DNA of 64,000 nt from Clostridium liquoris (lineage in GTDB: Bacteria > Bacillota > Clostridia > Clostridiales > Clostridiaceae), in NCBI RefSeq assembly GCF_002995785.1, contig NZ_PVXO01000073.1, forward strand, positions 62,001 through 126,000, in the 5' to 3' direction. The translations under genes were made by a program, and so were the position numbers. Shown piece after piece: positions 28,944 to 40,047 of this stretch; the stretch's first letter is position 1, and every line of letters starts with the position of its first letter. The notes under the pieces are model-generated. The model had not been told where the DNA came from and ran no database searches. It worked only from the letters and a program-made list of their open reading frames with translations.

Positions 28944-29933
28944 ATGAATTATAATGTAGCCGTAGTTGGTTGCACAGGAATGGTAGGAAGAAAATTTCTA
29001 GAATTACTAGAAGAAAGAAATTTTCCAGTAGATAATCTCTATCTTTTTGCATCAGCTAAATCTGCTGGAAAAGAATTAAGTTTTAAGGGATGTGATTATA
29101 CTGTTGAAGAATTAAAGGAAGATAATATAAAAAATAAAAAAATTCATTTTGCTCTTTTCTCAGCAGGAGGAAGTGTAAGTTTAGAGTTTGCTCCTATCTT
29201 CGTTAAATATGGTGCTACTGTAATTGATAATAGTAGTGCATGGAGAATGGATCCAAAGGTTCCTCTTGTAGTACCAGAAGTAAACCCTGATGATATTGAA
29301 TGGAATAATGGTATAATAGCAAATCCTAATTGCTCTACAATACAGGCAGTAGTTGCATTAAAGCCGCTCCATGAAAGATATGGAATTAAGAGAATAATTT
29401 ATTCAACTTATCAAGCAGTATCTGGTGCTGGAATGGGAGGATACAACGATCTTCTTGAAGGATATAAAGGTATGCCTCCTAGAAAATTTCCTTATCCAAT
29501 AGCAGGTAATATAATACCGCATATAGATAGCTTTCTTGAAAACGGTTATACAAAAGAAGAAATGAAAATGGTTAATGAAACTATTAAAATATTTAATGAT
29601 AACACTTTAAAAATAACAGCTACTACTGCAAGGGTTCCTGTTTATCATGGTCACAGTGAAAGTATAAATGTAGAGCTAAAGTGTAACTTTAAATTAGAAG
29701 ATATTTTTGAACTTTATAAAAATGCTAATGGAATTATATTAAAAGATGATGTAAAACATTTGGTATACCCTATGCCAATTGAAGCTGCAGGTCATGATCA
29801 GGTATATGTGGGAAGAATAAGAAGGGATTTCAGCGTTGAAAATGGCTTAAACCTATGGGTTGTTGCAGATAATATAAGAAAAGGTGCTGCATTAAATGCA
29901 ATACAAATTGCAGAATGCATTATAAATGAATAA
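28944..29933 (+). CDS. asd: Aspartate-semialdehyde dehydrogenase
   Basis: A 329-residue enzyme with an N-terminal NADP-binding GCTGMVGR, the catalytic Cys in NPNCSTIQ (about 127-134) and a substrate-binding region near GHSESINVE. It reduces aspartyl phosphate to aspartate semialdehyde, the branch point to lysine/DAP, threonine and methionine. It is the first gene of asd-dapA-dapB. Confidence 0.97.
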   Translation: MNYNVAVVGCTGMVGRKFLELLEERNFPVDNLYLFASAKSAGKELSFKGCDYTVEELKEDNIKNKKIHFALFSAGGSVSLEFAPIFVKYGATVIDNSSAWRMDPKVPLVVPEVNPDDIEWNNGIIANPNCSTIQAVVALKPLHERYGIKRIIYSTYQAVSGAGMGGYNDLLEGYKGMPPRKFPYPIAGNIIPHIDSFLENGYTKEEMKMVNETIKIFNDNTLKITATTARVPVYHGHSESINVELKCNFKLEDIFELYKNANGIILKDDVKHLVYPMPIEAAGHDQVYVGRIRRDFSVENGLNLWVVADNIRKGAALNAIQIAECIINE

Positions 29934-29977
29934 TATTTAATAAAATTAACAAATTTTTTTAGAAAAGGGGTTTATTA

Positions 29978-30862
29978 ATGAATATATTTAAAGGTTCAGG
30001 TGTAGCTATAATTACTCCCTTTACTGAAGAAGGTGTGGATTTTAATAAACTAGGAGAACTATTGGAATGGCATATAAAAAATAATACTGATGCTATAATT
30101 GTCTGTGGTACTACTGGTGAAGCATCTACAATGTCAGAAGAGGAAAGAAAAGCAACTATTAAATTTACAGTAGAAAAAGTAAATAAAAGAATACCAGTAA
30201 TAGCTGGTACAGGAAGTAACAGCACTATTTCAGCAATAAACTTTAGTAAGTGGGCTGAATCAATTGGAATAGATGGGCTTCTTGTTATAACACCTTACTA
30301 TAACAAGACAACTCAGAAAGGATTAATTGAACACTTTAAGGCAATAAACCAAGAGGTAAATACACCCATTATTATTTACAATGTTCCAGGCAGAACAGGT
30401 TTGAACTTATTACCAAAAACCTTAGTAAAAATATGCCATGAGTGCAAAAATGTAATAGCTATAAAGGAAGCCTCAGGGGATATAAGTCAAATTGCAGAAA
30501 TAAAAGCCCTATTAAGGGATAGAATTCAAATTTATTCTGGTAATGATGATCAAACAATACCAATACTTTCTCTAGGTGGTATTGGAGTTATATCCGTATT
30601 AGCAAATATAATACCTAAAGAAGTTCATAAAATGTGTGAATTATATATGAATGGTAAAATAGATGAAGCTTTAAAAATTCAACTAGATACCTTAGCTCTA
30701 TCAAATTCATTATTTATAGAAACAAATCCTATTCCTATAAAAACTGCTATGAATATTTTAGGAATGAATGTTGGTAATTTAAGATTACCATTATGCAGTA
30801 TGGATGAAAATAACCTAAATATACTCAAAAGTGAATTAAAAAATTATGGATTATTAAAATAA
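29978..30862 (+). CDS. dapA: 4-hydroxy-tetrahydrodipicolinate synthase
   Basis: A 294-residue TIM barrel with the Schiff-base Lys in AIKEASGD (about 161-168), the catalytic Tyr in [10 protein letters not shown] and the GTTGEA phosphate-type loop. It condenses pyruvate with aspartate semialdehyde for DAP and dipicolinate synthesis. Confidence 0.97.
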   Translation: MNIFKGSGVAIITPFTEEGVDFNKLGELLEWHIKNNTDAIIVCGTTGEASTMSEEERKATIKFTVEKVNKRIPVIAGTGSNSTISAINFSKWAESIGIDGLLVITPYYNKTTQKGLIEHFKAINQEVNTPIIIYNVPGRTGLNLLPKTLVKICHECKNVIAIKEASGDISQIAEIKALLRDRIQIYSGNDDQTIPILSLGGIGVISVLANIIPKEVHKMCELYMNGKIDEALKIQLDTLALSNSLFIETNPIPIKTAMNILGMNVGNLRLPLCSMDENNLNILKSELKNYGLLK

Positions 30863-30888
30863 CAGACTGATCTTATAGGAGGTACGTA

Positions 30889-31644
30889 ATGGTAAAGGTA
30901 ATTTTATGCGGTTGCAATGGAAAAATGGGAAAAGTTATAACAGAAGCCATACATTCATTTCCTGATATCAATATAGTTGCTGGAATAGATAAATTTATAG
31001 ATATTAAAAATTCCTATGCTACATTTTCTAATATAAATGAATGTACCGCTTTAGGTGATGTAGTGTTAGACTTTTCAAGACCGGATGCATTAGAGGATTT
31101 ACTTGCTTATTGTACAGAAAATAAGCTGCCCTTAGTACTTTGTACTACAGGCTATTCTCCTGAACAAATAGATAAAATTGCAGATACTTCAAAAAAAATA
31201 CCTATATTTAGATCTGCAAATATGTCTATAGGAATTAATATAATAAACTCTATATTGAGAAATATAAGCAAAAAATTATACAAGGATTTTGATATTGAAA
31301 TAATAGAGAAACATCACAATCAAAAGGTGGATTCCCCAAGTGGAACAGCTCTTCTATTAGCTAATACAATAAAAGAATCTATTCCAGAAGAAACAGAATT
31401 TACTTATGGAAGAGTTGGTAATTGTAAAAGAAAAAATAATGAAATTGGAATTCATTCAATTAGAGGTGGATCCATTGTAGGAGAACATGAAATAATATTT
31501 GCAGGTACTGGTGAAACTATTGAAATAAAACACAGTGCATTATCTAGAGAGGTTTTTGCCATAGGTGCACTTAAGGCCTGTGAATTTATGAAAGGTAAAG
31601 GGCCTGGATTTTATAATATGGAAGATATTATAAATAATAACTAA
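30889..31644 (+). CDS. dapB: 4-hydroxy-tetrahydrodipicolinate reductase
   Basis: A 251-residue enzyme with an N-terminal nucleotide-binding GCNGKMGK and the DapB signature [19 protein letters not shown] (His-His base and the catalytic Lys region). It reduces the DapA product with NAD(P)H. It is the last gene of the unit; AGGAGG lies 5 nt before the ATG. Confidence 0.97.
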   Translation: MVKVILCGCNGKMGKVITEAIHSFPDINIVAGIDKFIDIKNSYATFSNINECTALGDVVLDFSRPDALEDLLAYCTENKLPLVLCTTGYSPEQIDKIADTSKKIPIFRSANMSIGINIINSILRNISKKLYKDFDIEIIEKHHNQKVDSPSGTALLLANTIKESIPEETEFTYGRVGNCKRKNNEIGIHSIRGGSIVGEHEIIFAGTGETIEIKHSALSREVFAIGALKACEFMKGKGPGFYNMEDIINNN

Positions 31645-31700
31645 CAGAGAATAGAGAATAAATACGGAAGAAAATTCTCCATATTTATTCTCTATTATTT
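31645..31700. terminator. Bidirectional terminator dapB / SSB-like gene (AGAGAAT repeat type)
   Basis: Perfect 15-bp arms (31650-31664 and 31682-31696) followed by a T-run on the plus strand. The left arm is built of tandem AGAGAAT units starting right at the dapB stop, resembling the heptamer blocks of the mosaic repeat family. Confidence 0.85.
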
Positions 31701-31701
31701 T

Positions 31702-32418
31702 TTATTTGCCATTTATTAATTCATTTTCTTCATTAATTATCTCTTCTTCGTTAATTTCTAATTCATTTATTTTCTCAAGAATGTTTTCATTATTATCGTC
31801 TTTTGAGACCCTTTCCATCTTAGATATGGATACTTCATAAGCTATTTTCTTAATACTTTCATTTTCCGAAATCTTCTTTTGATATTCCCTGCTTTGAAGT
31901 CTACCCCAAATTCTTATATTATCTCCCACTTGTAACTCTTGACAAAATCTAGAATTTCTGCCCCAAGCAATAGTTGGAATATAGTCAGATTTGTTATAAG
32001 CTCTATTTACTGCTAGAAGCAAATCCGCTATTTCTCTTCCAAAGGGAGTTGTCCTATATACCGGCTGCTTACATATAAAACCATTAAGGCATATCTGATT
32101 TGGGTTCTTACTTTTTTCAATGCAGTAGTCAATATTTCTAGCAAATACAGTTAGTATTAACCTATTAGCCCCATCTATGAACTTATTGTATGATCTTAAC
32201 TGACCTTCAATTACTACTTCTGTTCCTTCTTTTATTTCCATGCTGCCAATAAGCCTTTCCGAAACTGTAATAAACAAATTATCCTTAATTTCACTTAATC
32301 TTGGTACTTCCACATAGAAAGTATAAAAGCCCTCCCCATACATTTCATGACTAAACTCTAATTTGGAACACACTTTCCCCTCTAAATAGATCTTATTGTT
32401 TTGTAACAAATTATCCAT
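31702..32418 (-). CDS. SSB-like protein with two tandem OB folds
   Basis: A 238-residue protein. Residues 1-100 and 105-205 each resemble an SSB OB-fold (GKVCSKLEFSHE and VVIEGQLRSYN; GFICKQPVYRTTPFGREIADLLLAVNR, IAWGRNSRFCQELQVGDNIRIWGRLQSREYQKK). The second has the classical primosomal/SSB signature. The acidic tail (NELEINEEEIINEENELING) does not end with the DDDIPF-type tip of replicative SSB. It probably binds single-stranded DNA in a specialised role; the main ssb is expected elsewhere. Confidence 0.75.
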   Translation of the reverse strand: MDNLLQNNKIYLEGKVCSKLEFSHEMYGEGFYTFYVEVPRLSEIKDNLFITVSERLIGSMEIKEGTEVVIEGQLRSYNKFIDGANRLILTVFARNIDYCIEKSKNPNQICLNGFICKQPVYRTTPFGREIADLLLAVNRAYNKSDYIPTIAWGRNSRFCQELQVGDNIRIWGRLQSREYQKKISENESIKKIAYEVSISKMERVSKDDNNENILEKINELEINEEEIINEENELINGK

Positions 32419-32519
32419 TATAACCCCTCTTTCCCTTAGTATCTTAAAATAATTTATACAACATATAATTATTCAAATAAAACTTTAAATATACCAATTT
32501 TAGTAAATTCATTTATCTC

Positions 32520-33011
32520 TTAATTAAAATATTTTCTGATATCATAACTATCCATTCCCTCAATTAAAGCTATAGTTATGGTAGCCATAAAAGAGTATAA
32601 TTCATAGTCATCTTTAAAAGTTCTATCTATAGGAATTTCCTCTGGCTGAACAATAGAATCTATATTGCTTGATAAGGCCCTTTGAATACAGTAAACAAAA
32701 CTTCCATTATCTTTTTCCATACTGGATACTGTTACAGTATTTCTATTACCTAATCCATAGGTAATTATATTACCTGAAAGGTTAATTCTACTATTTTCTA
32801 AAAGGTCCATGTTTAATAATATATATTTGCTGCTGAAGCCTTCCTTATATTTATCTATAATTCCTCCATTGTTTATTACTACATAATCATAAGTTCCATA
32901 AAGTTTATTAGGATTATCCTTAATATCCCATGATATCCTTAATAAATCTAACTGACTTTTTAGATAAGCCTTAAATTTCCTATTACCATCAAAAACAACT
33001 ATGTTTTTCAT
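32520..33011 (-). CDS. Conserved hypothetical protein (163 aa)
   Basis: A soluble protein of unknown function. The segment IITYGLGNRNTVTVSS recalls the central strand and loop of Mur-ligase middle domains (as in FolC or MurF), but no P-loop is present. It has a good Shine-Dalgarno (AGGAG, 8 nt). The neighbours are the SSB-like gene and pdaB on the same strand. Confidence 0.6.
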   Translation of the reverse strand: MKNIVVFDGNRKFKAYLKSQLDLLRISWDIKDNPNKLYGTYDYVVINNGGIIDKYKEGFSSKYILLNMDLLENSRINLSGNIITYGLGNRNTVTVSSMEKDNGSFVYCIQRALSSNIDSIVQPEEIPIDRTFKDDYELYSFMATITIALIEGMDSYDIRKYFN

Positions 33012-33180
33012 ATAATCAACTCCTATTTTTTTGCATCTTAACAGTATTTTTAACAGGAGTCTATATTTTATACTTTATTATGCTAACAACAGCCTAAAAT
33101 AAATCCTATGGCCTTTTACTTATATTTCCATTATAATATAGATATATGTCTGCTTCAATAGATTAAGCATTTATATATGT

Positions 33181-33942
33181 CTATTTTTTAATTTGCTTGC
33201 CCTGATTATTTATATAATAATTTTCTTTATATATTAAATCCCCTACTTTAACAAAGCTATAACCTTTAGCTTTTAAATCCTCTATTATTCTCGGTAAGGT
33301 TTCTGGTGTATATTTACCATCATTGTGAAATAACAATATAGAGCCTGGCTGTACTTTTCTCATAACCCTGTTATATTCATTATCCGCTCCTTGGGCTTTC
33401 CAATCTATACTGTCTACATCCCATTGTATACAGTGATATCCATTGGAATTCACTGTTTCAACTACTAGATCATTGTAGGCCCCACTAGGACATCTAAATA
33501 GTTTTGTGCTTTCCCCTGTTACTTTCATTATTTTTGCATCTGCTATGCTTATTTCCTTTATCATATCCTCTGTAGATATTCTGGTCATATCAGGATGAGA
33601 ATTAGAATGGTTTCCTATTTCATGTCCTCTTTTGCATATTTCTTCAACTTCTTCTGGAAAATCATCAATCCAATTACCTATAAGAAAAAATGTTGCCTTT
33701 ATATTGTACTTATCCAAAACATCCAATATCTTCTTTGTATTGCTATTTCCCCAATTGACATCAAAGGTAATTGCTATGTTTTTTTCTTCAGTTTGTACAG
33801 AATATATAGGAAGCTTTCTTCCAGTATCTAAAAATACCCCTTTACTTTTAAAAAATATAGATGCTGCCATACTAATAAGAAGTAAACACATTGCACCTGT
33901 TAATTTTCTTAATACTTTTTTATTCAATAATACTACCCCCAT
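33181..33942 (-). CDS. pdaB: Polysaccharide deacetylase, PdaB-like (sporulation)
   Basis: A 253-residue protein with an N-terminal membrane anchor or signal (about 10-32) and a NodB/CE4 domain: motif 1 AITFDVNWG (Asp), motif 2 HSNSHPDM (metal His pair), motif 3 RCPSGAYN, and the late FHND segment. Family members remove acetyl groups from peptidoglycan sugars, and PdaB is needed to keep spores dormant. The ATG has only a weak AGAGAAG site; an internal TTG five codons in, behind GGGGG, is an alternative start. Confidence 0.82.
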   Translation of the reverse strand: MGVVLLNKKVLRKLTGAMCLLLISMAASIFFKSKGVFLDTGRKLPIYSVQTEEKNIAITFDVNWGNSNTKKILDVLDKYNIKATFFLIGNWIDDFPEEVEEICKRGHEIGNHSNSHPDMTRISTEDMIKEISIADAKIMKVTGESTKLFRCPSGAYNDLVVETVNSNGYHCIQWDVDSIDWKAQGADNEYNRVMRKVQPGSILLFHNDGKYTPETLPRIIEDLKAKGYSFVKVGDLIYKENYYINNQGKQIKK

Positions 33943-34167
33943 ATTTATCTTCTCTATAAATTTTATATGCGCAATTTAATACTAATTATTACTATTATTC
34001 ACAGCATTATATTAAAAATAAATAATCCTCCCTAAAAATAAATTTATAAATTTAAAGCACCTATTTCTTTTTGGTGTTTTATTCATTTTAAAAGATTTAT
34101 GTTATAATGAAATATATATATTTAAAATTAATATTATTATAATATTATTTTTTAGGGAGGATAAATG

Positions 34168-34692
34168 ATGTTTGAAGACACTTTAGAATTAGCGGAGAAT
34201 AAACTTCTCCTTCTTTATATATTTGATAAAATTAAGATTCCTATAACAAACAATAAAATTACACAAATCATTTTAGAAAATAATTTTATTAATTATTTCA
34301 CACTGCAGCAATATATATCTGAATTAATTTCCTCTAATTTTTTAAAGTATACTGAAGGTGAAAATAAACACAGATTAGAAATAACGGAAAAAGGTAAAAA
34401 AGTACTATCTTTATTTGGAAATAGGCTATCACGCAATAAAATTGATGCGGCTGATGAATATTTGACTAATAATATTAATATCATAAAGAAAGATGTTACT
34501 ATAACTTCTGACTATACAATAGAGAACAAGGATAAATTCATTGTAAATTTAAAGGCTGTAGATAATAATATTGTATTAATTGATTTAAAAATTACTGTAG
34601 ATTCTAATAAACAGGCCAGAGATTTGTGTGCTAAATGGAAAAATAATTCTTCAGAAATTTACAGTAAAATACTAGGAATACTAACAAATTAA
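34168..34692 (+). CDS. DUF4364 family winged-helix protein
   Basis: A 174-residue protein with an N-terminal winged helix (about 10-80, including YISELISSNFLKYTEGENKHRLEITEKGK) and a C-terminal alpha/beta domain. It is conserved in clostridia as a putative regulator, and its target is unknown. The ATG ATG pair gives 4 or 7 nt to GGAGG; the second (34168) is preferred. It is convergent with the beta-propeller gene with only a 4-bp gap and no terminator. Confidence 0.75.
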   Translation: MFEDTLELAENKLLLLYIFDKIKIPITNNKITQIILENNFINYFTLQQYISELISSNFLKYTEGENKHRLEITEKGKKVLSLFGNRLSRNKIDAADEYLTNNINIIKKDVTITSDYTIENKDKFIVNLKAVDNNIVLIDLKITVDSNKQARDLCAKWKNNSSEIYSKILGILTN

Positions 34693-34696
34693 TATT

Positions 34697-35581
34697 TTAT
34701 GCTAATACCATACCTGTAGGTTCGCCGCCTATTGGTATATTTTTTTTGTTTCCATTTTCAATATCCACTCTTATAAGAAGATTATTATAATTATCACCTA
34801 CATATACATTATTATTAACTTTTACAATTCCTCTAGGCATTCCGCCTATATTTAATTTCTTTACTTCTTCATAATAATTTATATTAATAATGCTTATAGT
34901 TCCATCTCCAAAATTAGAAACATAGCAAAATTCATTTTCTAAAAACATATCCACTGGTGAATTACCAACTTCTATTCTGTAAAGAACTCTAAAAGTTTTT
35001 AGCGAGATTATACTAATACTTCCTCTGCCATCCGATCCTAAATTACTTTCGCAAACAAGTATATATTGTCCATCCATACTAAATATTGCTTTAGTGGGAT
35101 AGGAACCTACTTTTATATTTTTAACATTTTCCCTATTTTCACAGTCTATTAAAGTAATGCTGTCATTCTCCATATTGCATATTAATAACAATTTTTTTTC
35201 CTTATTCAAAGCTATGCTATGAGGAAGATTTCCGCAAGGTATTTCTTCTATTAATTTGCTTTTTATTAGATCAAATACTACTACATTATTTAGCTCTCCA
35301 CATATTATAAATGCATTATTTTCATACTCAATTACATCATTACAATGCATACCTATAAAATGGTTTTCTTTTTCTCTATTCTCTTCTATATCTATAATGG
35401 AAATACTATTATCATAACTATTTGCCGTTATTAGCTTATCCTCATATCTACATATTCCATGGGGGCCAACTTTTCTATAGTTTGTAGCACTTAGTGTAAT
35501 TTTACTTTCTTCTTTAAATGAATTGACATTTACCTTTGATATACAATCAGAAGATGTGTTACAAATAAATAAACAGCACAT
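34697..35581 (-). CDS. YVTN/YncE-type beta-propeller protein, no signal peptide
   Basis: A 294-residue protein made of about seven blades of roughly 40 residues with repeated patterns (SISIIDIEEN, NVVVFDLIKS, SITLIDCENR, SISIISLKTF, TISIININYY). It begins MCCLFICNTSSD and has no export signal, unlike most YncE-like proteins, so it is likely cytoplasmic. It probably acts as a protein-binding scaffold; no enzymatic residues are evident. Confidence 0.7.
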   Translation of the reverse strand: MCCLFICNTSSDCISKVNVNSFKEESKITLSATNYRKVGPHGICRYEDKLITANSYDNSISIIDIEENREKENHFIGMHCNDVIEYENNAFIICGELNNVVVFDLIKSKLIEEIPCGNLPHSIALNKEKKLLLICNMENDSITLIDCENRENVKNIKVGSYPTKAIFSMDGQYILVCESNLGSDGRGSISIISLKTFRVLYRIEVGNSPVDMFLENEFCYVSNFGDGTISIININYYEEVKKLNIGGMPRGIVKVNNNVYVGDNYNNLLIRVDIENGNKKNIPIGGEPTGMVLA

Positions 35582-35712
35582 AAAATTCCCCTCCTCACAA
35601 ACATAATATGTAGAATTATTAAAATGTGAGATTAAATATTATTAATTACTATTGAGTTCCAACTCTAATATAGTATATAATTTTTTCATATAATACTTAA
35701 GGAGGAGAATTA

Positions 35713-35961
35713 ATGTATAGCTACAAAACAAAGGGAGTTTGTTCTAAAAGAATTGATTTTGAAATAGTTAATAATAAAATAGCAAAGGTTAATTTTGCTG
35801 GCGGCTGTGATGGAAACTTAAAGGGTTTATCCAATCTTATAGAAGGTATGCCAGTAGAAGAAGCTATTAAAAAATTAAAGGGAATAACCTGTGGAAATAA
35901 AACCACTTCCTGCCCAGATCAACTTTCAAAGGCTCTAGAGGAAGCTATTAATAGAGAATAG
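35713..35961 (+). CDS. TSCPD domain protein
   Basis: An 82-residue single-domain protein with the motif that names the family (TTSCPDQLS, about 67-75) and a central GGCDGNLKGL. In larger proteins this domain forms the C-terminal metal-binding part of some ribonucleotide reductases; standalone copies are of unknown function. A perfect AAGGAGGAG site precedes the ATG. Its stop is directly followed by the AGAGTAC repeat. Confidence 0.85.
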   Translation: MYSYKTKGVCSKRIDFEIVNNKIAKVNFAGGCDGNLKGLSNLIEGMPVEEAIKKLKGITCGNKTTSCPDQLSKALEEAINRE

Positions 35962-36056
35962 ATAATAGAGTACAGAGAGGAGATTCATTTTTGCTTTGTA
36001 AAAATAAATCTCCTCTCTGTGTTTTATACTCTGTACTCTGTACTCTGTATTCTATC
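35961..36056. repeat. Mosaic intergenic repeat (copy 5, AGAGTAC type) and convergent terminator
   Basis: A block of AGAGTAC/ACTCTGT heptamers surrounds a hairpin (AGAGAGGAGATT pairing with AATCTCCTCTCT). It begins at the TSCPD stop and ends one base before the folC stop, so it fills the entire convergent gap and serves as terminator for both genes. Confidence 0.75.
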
Positions 36057-37349
36057 CTAGTTTTTTACAACTTTTCTCATATCTCCTATCATATAAAGAG
36101 ATCCAGAAATTAAAATTAAATCATCCTCATTACAATAGCTTAATGCTTTTTTATAGGCTTCTTCGTAGTCATCCATTGCTTCACAATTTTTATTGTGTTT
36201 CTTGATTACCTGCATTAGAATGTTGGAATTTTCAGCCCTGTAGCTATGAGGGGTAACTGCTATAATCTTGTCAGCCATTGGAGTTATAGTACTTACCATA
36301 TCTTCTACCTGCTTATCTGCAAGTATTCCAAGTATTAAGACCATCTTATTATATTTAAAATATCTTTCCACGCTGTTTTTAAGATTAGTAATTCCATCTA
36401 TATTGTGTGCCCCATCTAATACCACCAATGGATTCTTTCTCATAATTTCTAATCTTCCAGGCCATTTTACTTCTTTTAATGCCTTGTAAATATGCTGTTT
36501 TTTAATATTAATTCCCTGTTTTATTAATTCATCAATAGTATGCAGTACCACTGAACAATTCAACATCTGATGGGTTCCTAGTAATGAAAGCTGTACTTCA
36601 TATCTATTTTCCTTAGTTTTCACTATAAAATTTTGATAATATTCATTGGATAAATCTTTATCAACATATTCTACAGAATCTCTATTTACTAAAGTTAAGT
36701 GACTATTTTTCTCTTCACATATTTTTTTTATTACTTCTTCAGCTTCTTTTTCTTGTGGATATAATACAACTGGAACGTTCTCTTTTATTATTCCACCTTT
36801 TTCAAAAGCAATTTTACCAAGAGTATTGCCTAGTATTTGCATATGATCAAAGCTTATAGATGTTATTACGCTTACTAAAGGAGTTATTACATTTGTGGAA
36901 TCCATTCTTCCGCCAAGTCCTACTTCTATAACTGCATAATCCACCTTTTCTTCATAGTAATATAGAAACATAGCACAGGTTATTATCTCAAACTCTGTTG
37001 GATGTTCATATCCTAATTCTATTACCTTTTCCACTGCTTCAGATACTTTAGTCACTACTTTTGCTAAATCACATTTTGGGATGTTTTGCCCATTGATTTG
37101 TATTCTTTCTTCAAACTCTTCTATAAAAGGAGAAGTATACATTCCAACCTTAAAGCCTGCTTCTATAAGTATTTTCGATATCATTGCAGTAGTAGAACCT
37201 TTCCCGTTTGTACCTGCAATATGTATACATTTTAACTCTTTATGAGGATTCCCTAGCAATTCTAATATTTTTTCTGTTCTTTCAGTGCCAAAATTGCTTC
37301 CAAACCTAGCTGTATTTTCAATATATAACATTGCTTCATTATAATTCAT
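36057..37349 (-). CDS. folC: Folylpolyglutamate synthase / dihydrofolate synthase
   Basis: A 430-residue Mur-ligase-fold enzyme with the ATP loop HIAGTNGKGST (about 43-53), the second signature VIEVGLGGRMDSTNV and the C-terminal ligand domain. It adds glutamates to folates in the cytoplasm. It follows valS by about 25 bp and is cotranscribed with it, and the folate theme continues upstream (fchA, fhs, folT). Confidence 0.96.
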   Translation of the reverse strand: MNYNEAMLYIENTARFGSNFGTERTEKILELLGNPHKELKCIHIAGTNGKGSTTAMISKILIEAGFKVGMYTSPFIEEFEERIQINGQNIPKCDLAKVVTKVSEAVEKVIELGYEHPTEFEIITCAMFLYYYEEKVDYAVIEVGLGGRMDSTNVITPLVSVITSISFDHMQILGNTLGKIAFEKGGIIKENVPVVLYPQEKEAEEVIKKICEEKNSHLTLVNRDSVEYVDKDLSNEYYQNFIVKTKENRYEVQLSLLGTHQMLNCSVVLHTIDELIKQGINIKKQHIYKALKEVKWPGRLEIMRKNPLVVLDGAHNIDGITNLKNSVERYFKYNKMVLILGILADKQVEDMVSTITPMADKIIAVTPHSYRAENSNILMQVIKKHNKNCEAMDDYEEAYKKALSYCNEDDLILISGSLYMIGDMRKVVKN

Positions 37350-37373
37350 AATAAATCACCCCCAAATTTAAAG

Positions 37374-40016
37374 CTATTTTAAATTATTTATTCTCTCCAT
37401 TACTGAGCTAAGCATTTCCCTATATTTCTCTCCCTTAGCTTTTTCTTCATTTACTACTGCTTCAGGAGCTTTAGCTACGAATCCTTTATTAGAAAGTTTC
37501 TTTTCTACTCTTTCTATTTCTTTTTCTAATTTTACTTTTTTCTTATTTAATCTATCTAATTCTTTTTCTAAATCTACTAAATCAAGCAATGGCATATACA
37601 TTTCTGCACCCTTTGTAACTGCTGAAACTGCATTTTCTGGTACCTCATCTTTTGAATTTAAGAAAATGACTTTACTAGCAGAAGCTAGTTTTTCAAAATA
37701 AACTTTCCCTGATTCAAAAGCATCTTTTCCTTCCATAGCATAAATCATAACCTTAGCTTTCCTTGAAGGAGGTACATTCATTTCAACTCTAACATTTCTA
37801 AGAGCCTTTATTGCTTCTATAATATAGTCCATATTTTCTTCTGCTTTTTCATCTTTTAATTCTTCCTTATATTCTGGCCACTTAGAAGTTGTTATAGTCT
37901 TTTCTTTATCTTGAATATGAGTATATATTTCTTCAGTTATAAATGGCATTACTGGGTGTAATAATTTAAGTCCTGTAGTAAGAACATTAAATAATACATT
38001 GAATACTACTCCCTTAGCCTTTTCATCTTCACCATATAACACGGGTTTTACAAGTTCAATATACCAATCACAGAATTCACTCCACATAAAATCATAAACC
38101 TTTTGTGATGCCATCCCCAATTCATATTTTTCTATGTTTTCTGTTACCTCTTTTACTACAGTATTTGCTCTAGATAAAATCCATTTATCAGCTGCTGTAT
38201 AATCTTTGCAATTCTTATACTTTTCCATAATATCTTTATCAAGATACATCATAACAAATCTTGATGCATTCCATATCTTATTTGCAAAGTTTCTAGCTGC
38301 TTCTACTTTTTCTTCATAGAATCTTATATCATTTCCTGGAGCGTTACCAGTGATTAACATAAATCTTAATGCATCAGCTCCATATTTGTCTATTACATCT
38401 AATGGATCTACACCATTTCCTAAAGACTTAGACATTTTCTTACCATTGGAATCTCTAACTATACCATGTATAAGCACAGTATGGAATGGTATATCATTCA
38501 TGTTGTGTAATCCTGAGAATATCATTCTAGCAACCCAGAAGAATATAATATCATATCCTGTAACAAGCACATCTGTTGGATAGAAGTATTCTAGATCCTC
38601 TGTTTTATCTGGCCAGCCTAAAGTAGAAAATGGCCATAATGCCGAACTAAACCATGTATCAAGTACATCCTCATCCTGTTTTAAATTATGACTTGAACAT
38701 TTTGTACATTGTGTTGGTTCTTCCATAGATACTATCATTTCGCCACAATCCTGACAATACCATACTGGTATTCTGTGTCCCCACCATAGTTGTCTTGATA
38801 TACACCAATCCTGAATGTTTTCCATCCAGTTAAAATATATTTTATCAAATCTTTCAGGGACAAATTTAATCTGTTTATTTTTTACAACATCAATAGCTGG
38901 TTTTGCAAGTTCTGCCATTTTTACATACCACTGTTTTGATATCATAGGTTCAATAACTGTGCCGCATCTATCATGGCAGCCCACATTATGTGAGTGATCT
39001 TTTATACTTACTAAAAATCCCTGCTGCTTTAAATCTTCTACAATAGCTTTTCTAGCTTCATATCTATCCATTCCAGCATATTTCCCGCCTAAAGCATTTA
39101 TAGTTCCATCTTCATTCATAATTACAATCTCTGGAAGGTTATGTCTTTTGCCAACTTCATAGTCATTTGGATCATGAGCTGGAGTTATTTTAACAGCTCC
39201 TGTTCCAAATTCTATATCTACATAATCGTCAGCTACTATAGGAATTTCTCTATTTACCAAAGGAAGCATAAGCTTTTTGCCTACTAAATGAGTATATCTT
39301 TCATCCTTTGGATTAACAGCTACAGCAGTATCTCCAAGCATTGTTTCAGGTCTAGTAGTAGCTATTTCTAAATATTCATCTGCCCCTATAACAGGATATT
39401 TAATATGCCAAAAATGTCCTTCTTGTTCTTCATATTCAATTTCTGCATCTGATAATGCAGTCATACATTTTGGACACCAGTTAACTATTCTATTTCCACG
39501 ATAAATTAATCCTTCATTATATAACTTTACAAATACTGCTCTTACAGCTTTGCTTAAATTTTCATCCATAGTGAAGCTTTCTCTTGTAAAGTCTGCTGAA
39601 ACTCCCATTTTCTTAAGCTGAGTTCTTATTCTTTCTCTGTATTTCTCGGTCCATTCCCATACTTTTTCTAGGAAAGCTTCTCTTCCCATTTCCTTCTTTA
39701 CAAGTCCCTGTTTTAATAGTTCATTTTCAACCTTTACTTCTGTAGCTATACTTGCATGGTCTTCGCCTGGAAGCCATAGTGTGCTGTAGCCTTGCATTCT
39801 TTTAACTCTAATTAAGAAGTCTTGCAAACTACTATCTAATGCATGACCTAAATGTAATTTACCTGTTATATTTGGAGGTGGCATTATTATAGTAAAAGGT
39901 TTTTTATTTTTATCCACCTTTGGTGTAAAATACTTTTCTTCCTCCCAAACCTTGTATATTCTTTCTTCAAATTCTTTGGGATTATAAGTTTTTGCGATAT
40001 TTAAATTTTCATTCAT
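37374..40016 (-). CDS. valS: Valyl-tRNA synthetase
   Basis: An 880-residue class I enzyme with HIGH-type [14 protein letters not shown], the KMSKS loop ([11 protein letters not shown]), an editing domain between them and a C-terminal coiled coil (about 810-880). The ATG at 40016 follows AAGGAGGAAATAC; an in-frame extension further upstream lacks a ribosome site and is rejected. It is controlled by a T-box. Confidence 0.98.
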   Translation of the reverse strand: MNENLNIAKTYNPKEFEERIYKVWEEEKYFTPKVDKNKKPFTIIMPPPNITGKLHLGHALDSSLQDFLIRVKRMQGYSTLWLPGEDHASIATEVKVENELLKQGLVKKEMGREAFLEKVWEWTEKYRERIRTQLKKMGVSADFTRESFTMDENLSKAVRAVFVKLYNEGLIYRGNRIVNWCPKCMTALSDAEIEYEEQEGHFWHIKYPVIGADEYLEIATTRPETMLGDTAVAVNPKDERYTHLVGKKLMLPLVNREIPIVADDYVDIEFGTGAVKITPAHDPNDYEVGKRHNLPEIVIMNEDGTINALGGKYAGMDRYEARKAIVEDLKQQGFLVSIKDHSHNVGCHDRCGTVIEPMISKQWYVKMAELAKPAIDVVKNKQIKFVPERFDKIYFNWMENIQDWCISRQLWWGHRIPVWYCQDCGEMIVSMEEPTQCTKCSSHNLKQDEDVLDTWFSSALWPFSTLGWPDKTEDLEYFYPTDVLVTGYDIIFFWVARMIFSGLHNMNDIPFHTVLIHGIVRDSNGKKMSKSLGNGVDPLDVIDKYGADALRFMLITGNAPGNDIRFYEEKVEAARNFANKIWNASRFVMMYLDKDIMEKYKNCKDYTAADKWILSRANTVVKEVTENIEKYELGMASQKVYDFMWSEFCDWYIELVKPVLYGEDEKAKGVVFNVLFNVLTTGLKLLHPVMPFITEEIYTHIQDKEKTITTSKWPEYKEELKDEKAEENMDYIIEAIKALRNVRVEMNVPPSRKAKVMIYAMEGKDAFESGKVYFEKLASASKVIFLNSKDEVPENAVSAVTKGAEMYMPLLDLVDLEKELDRLNKKKVKLEKEIERVEKKLSNKGFVAKAPEAVVNEEKAKGEKYREMLSSVMERINNLK

Positions 40017-40047
40017 ATGTATTTCCTCCTTATGCTTATTTTTATAC

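Noticed and set aside
35961-36056. CRISPR array at the AGAGTAC heptamers
   Set aside because: Units are only 7 bp, without unique spacers and without cas genes.
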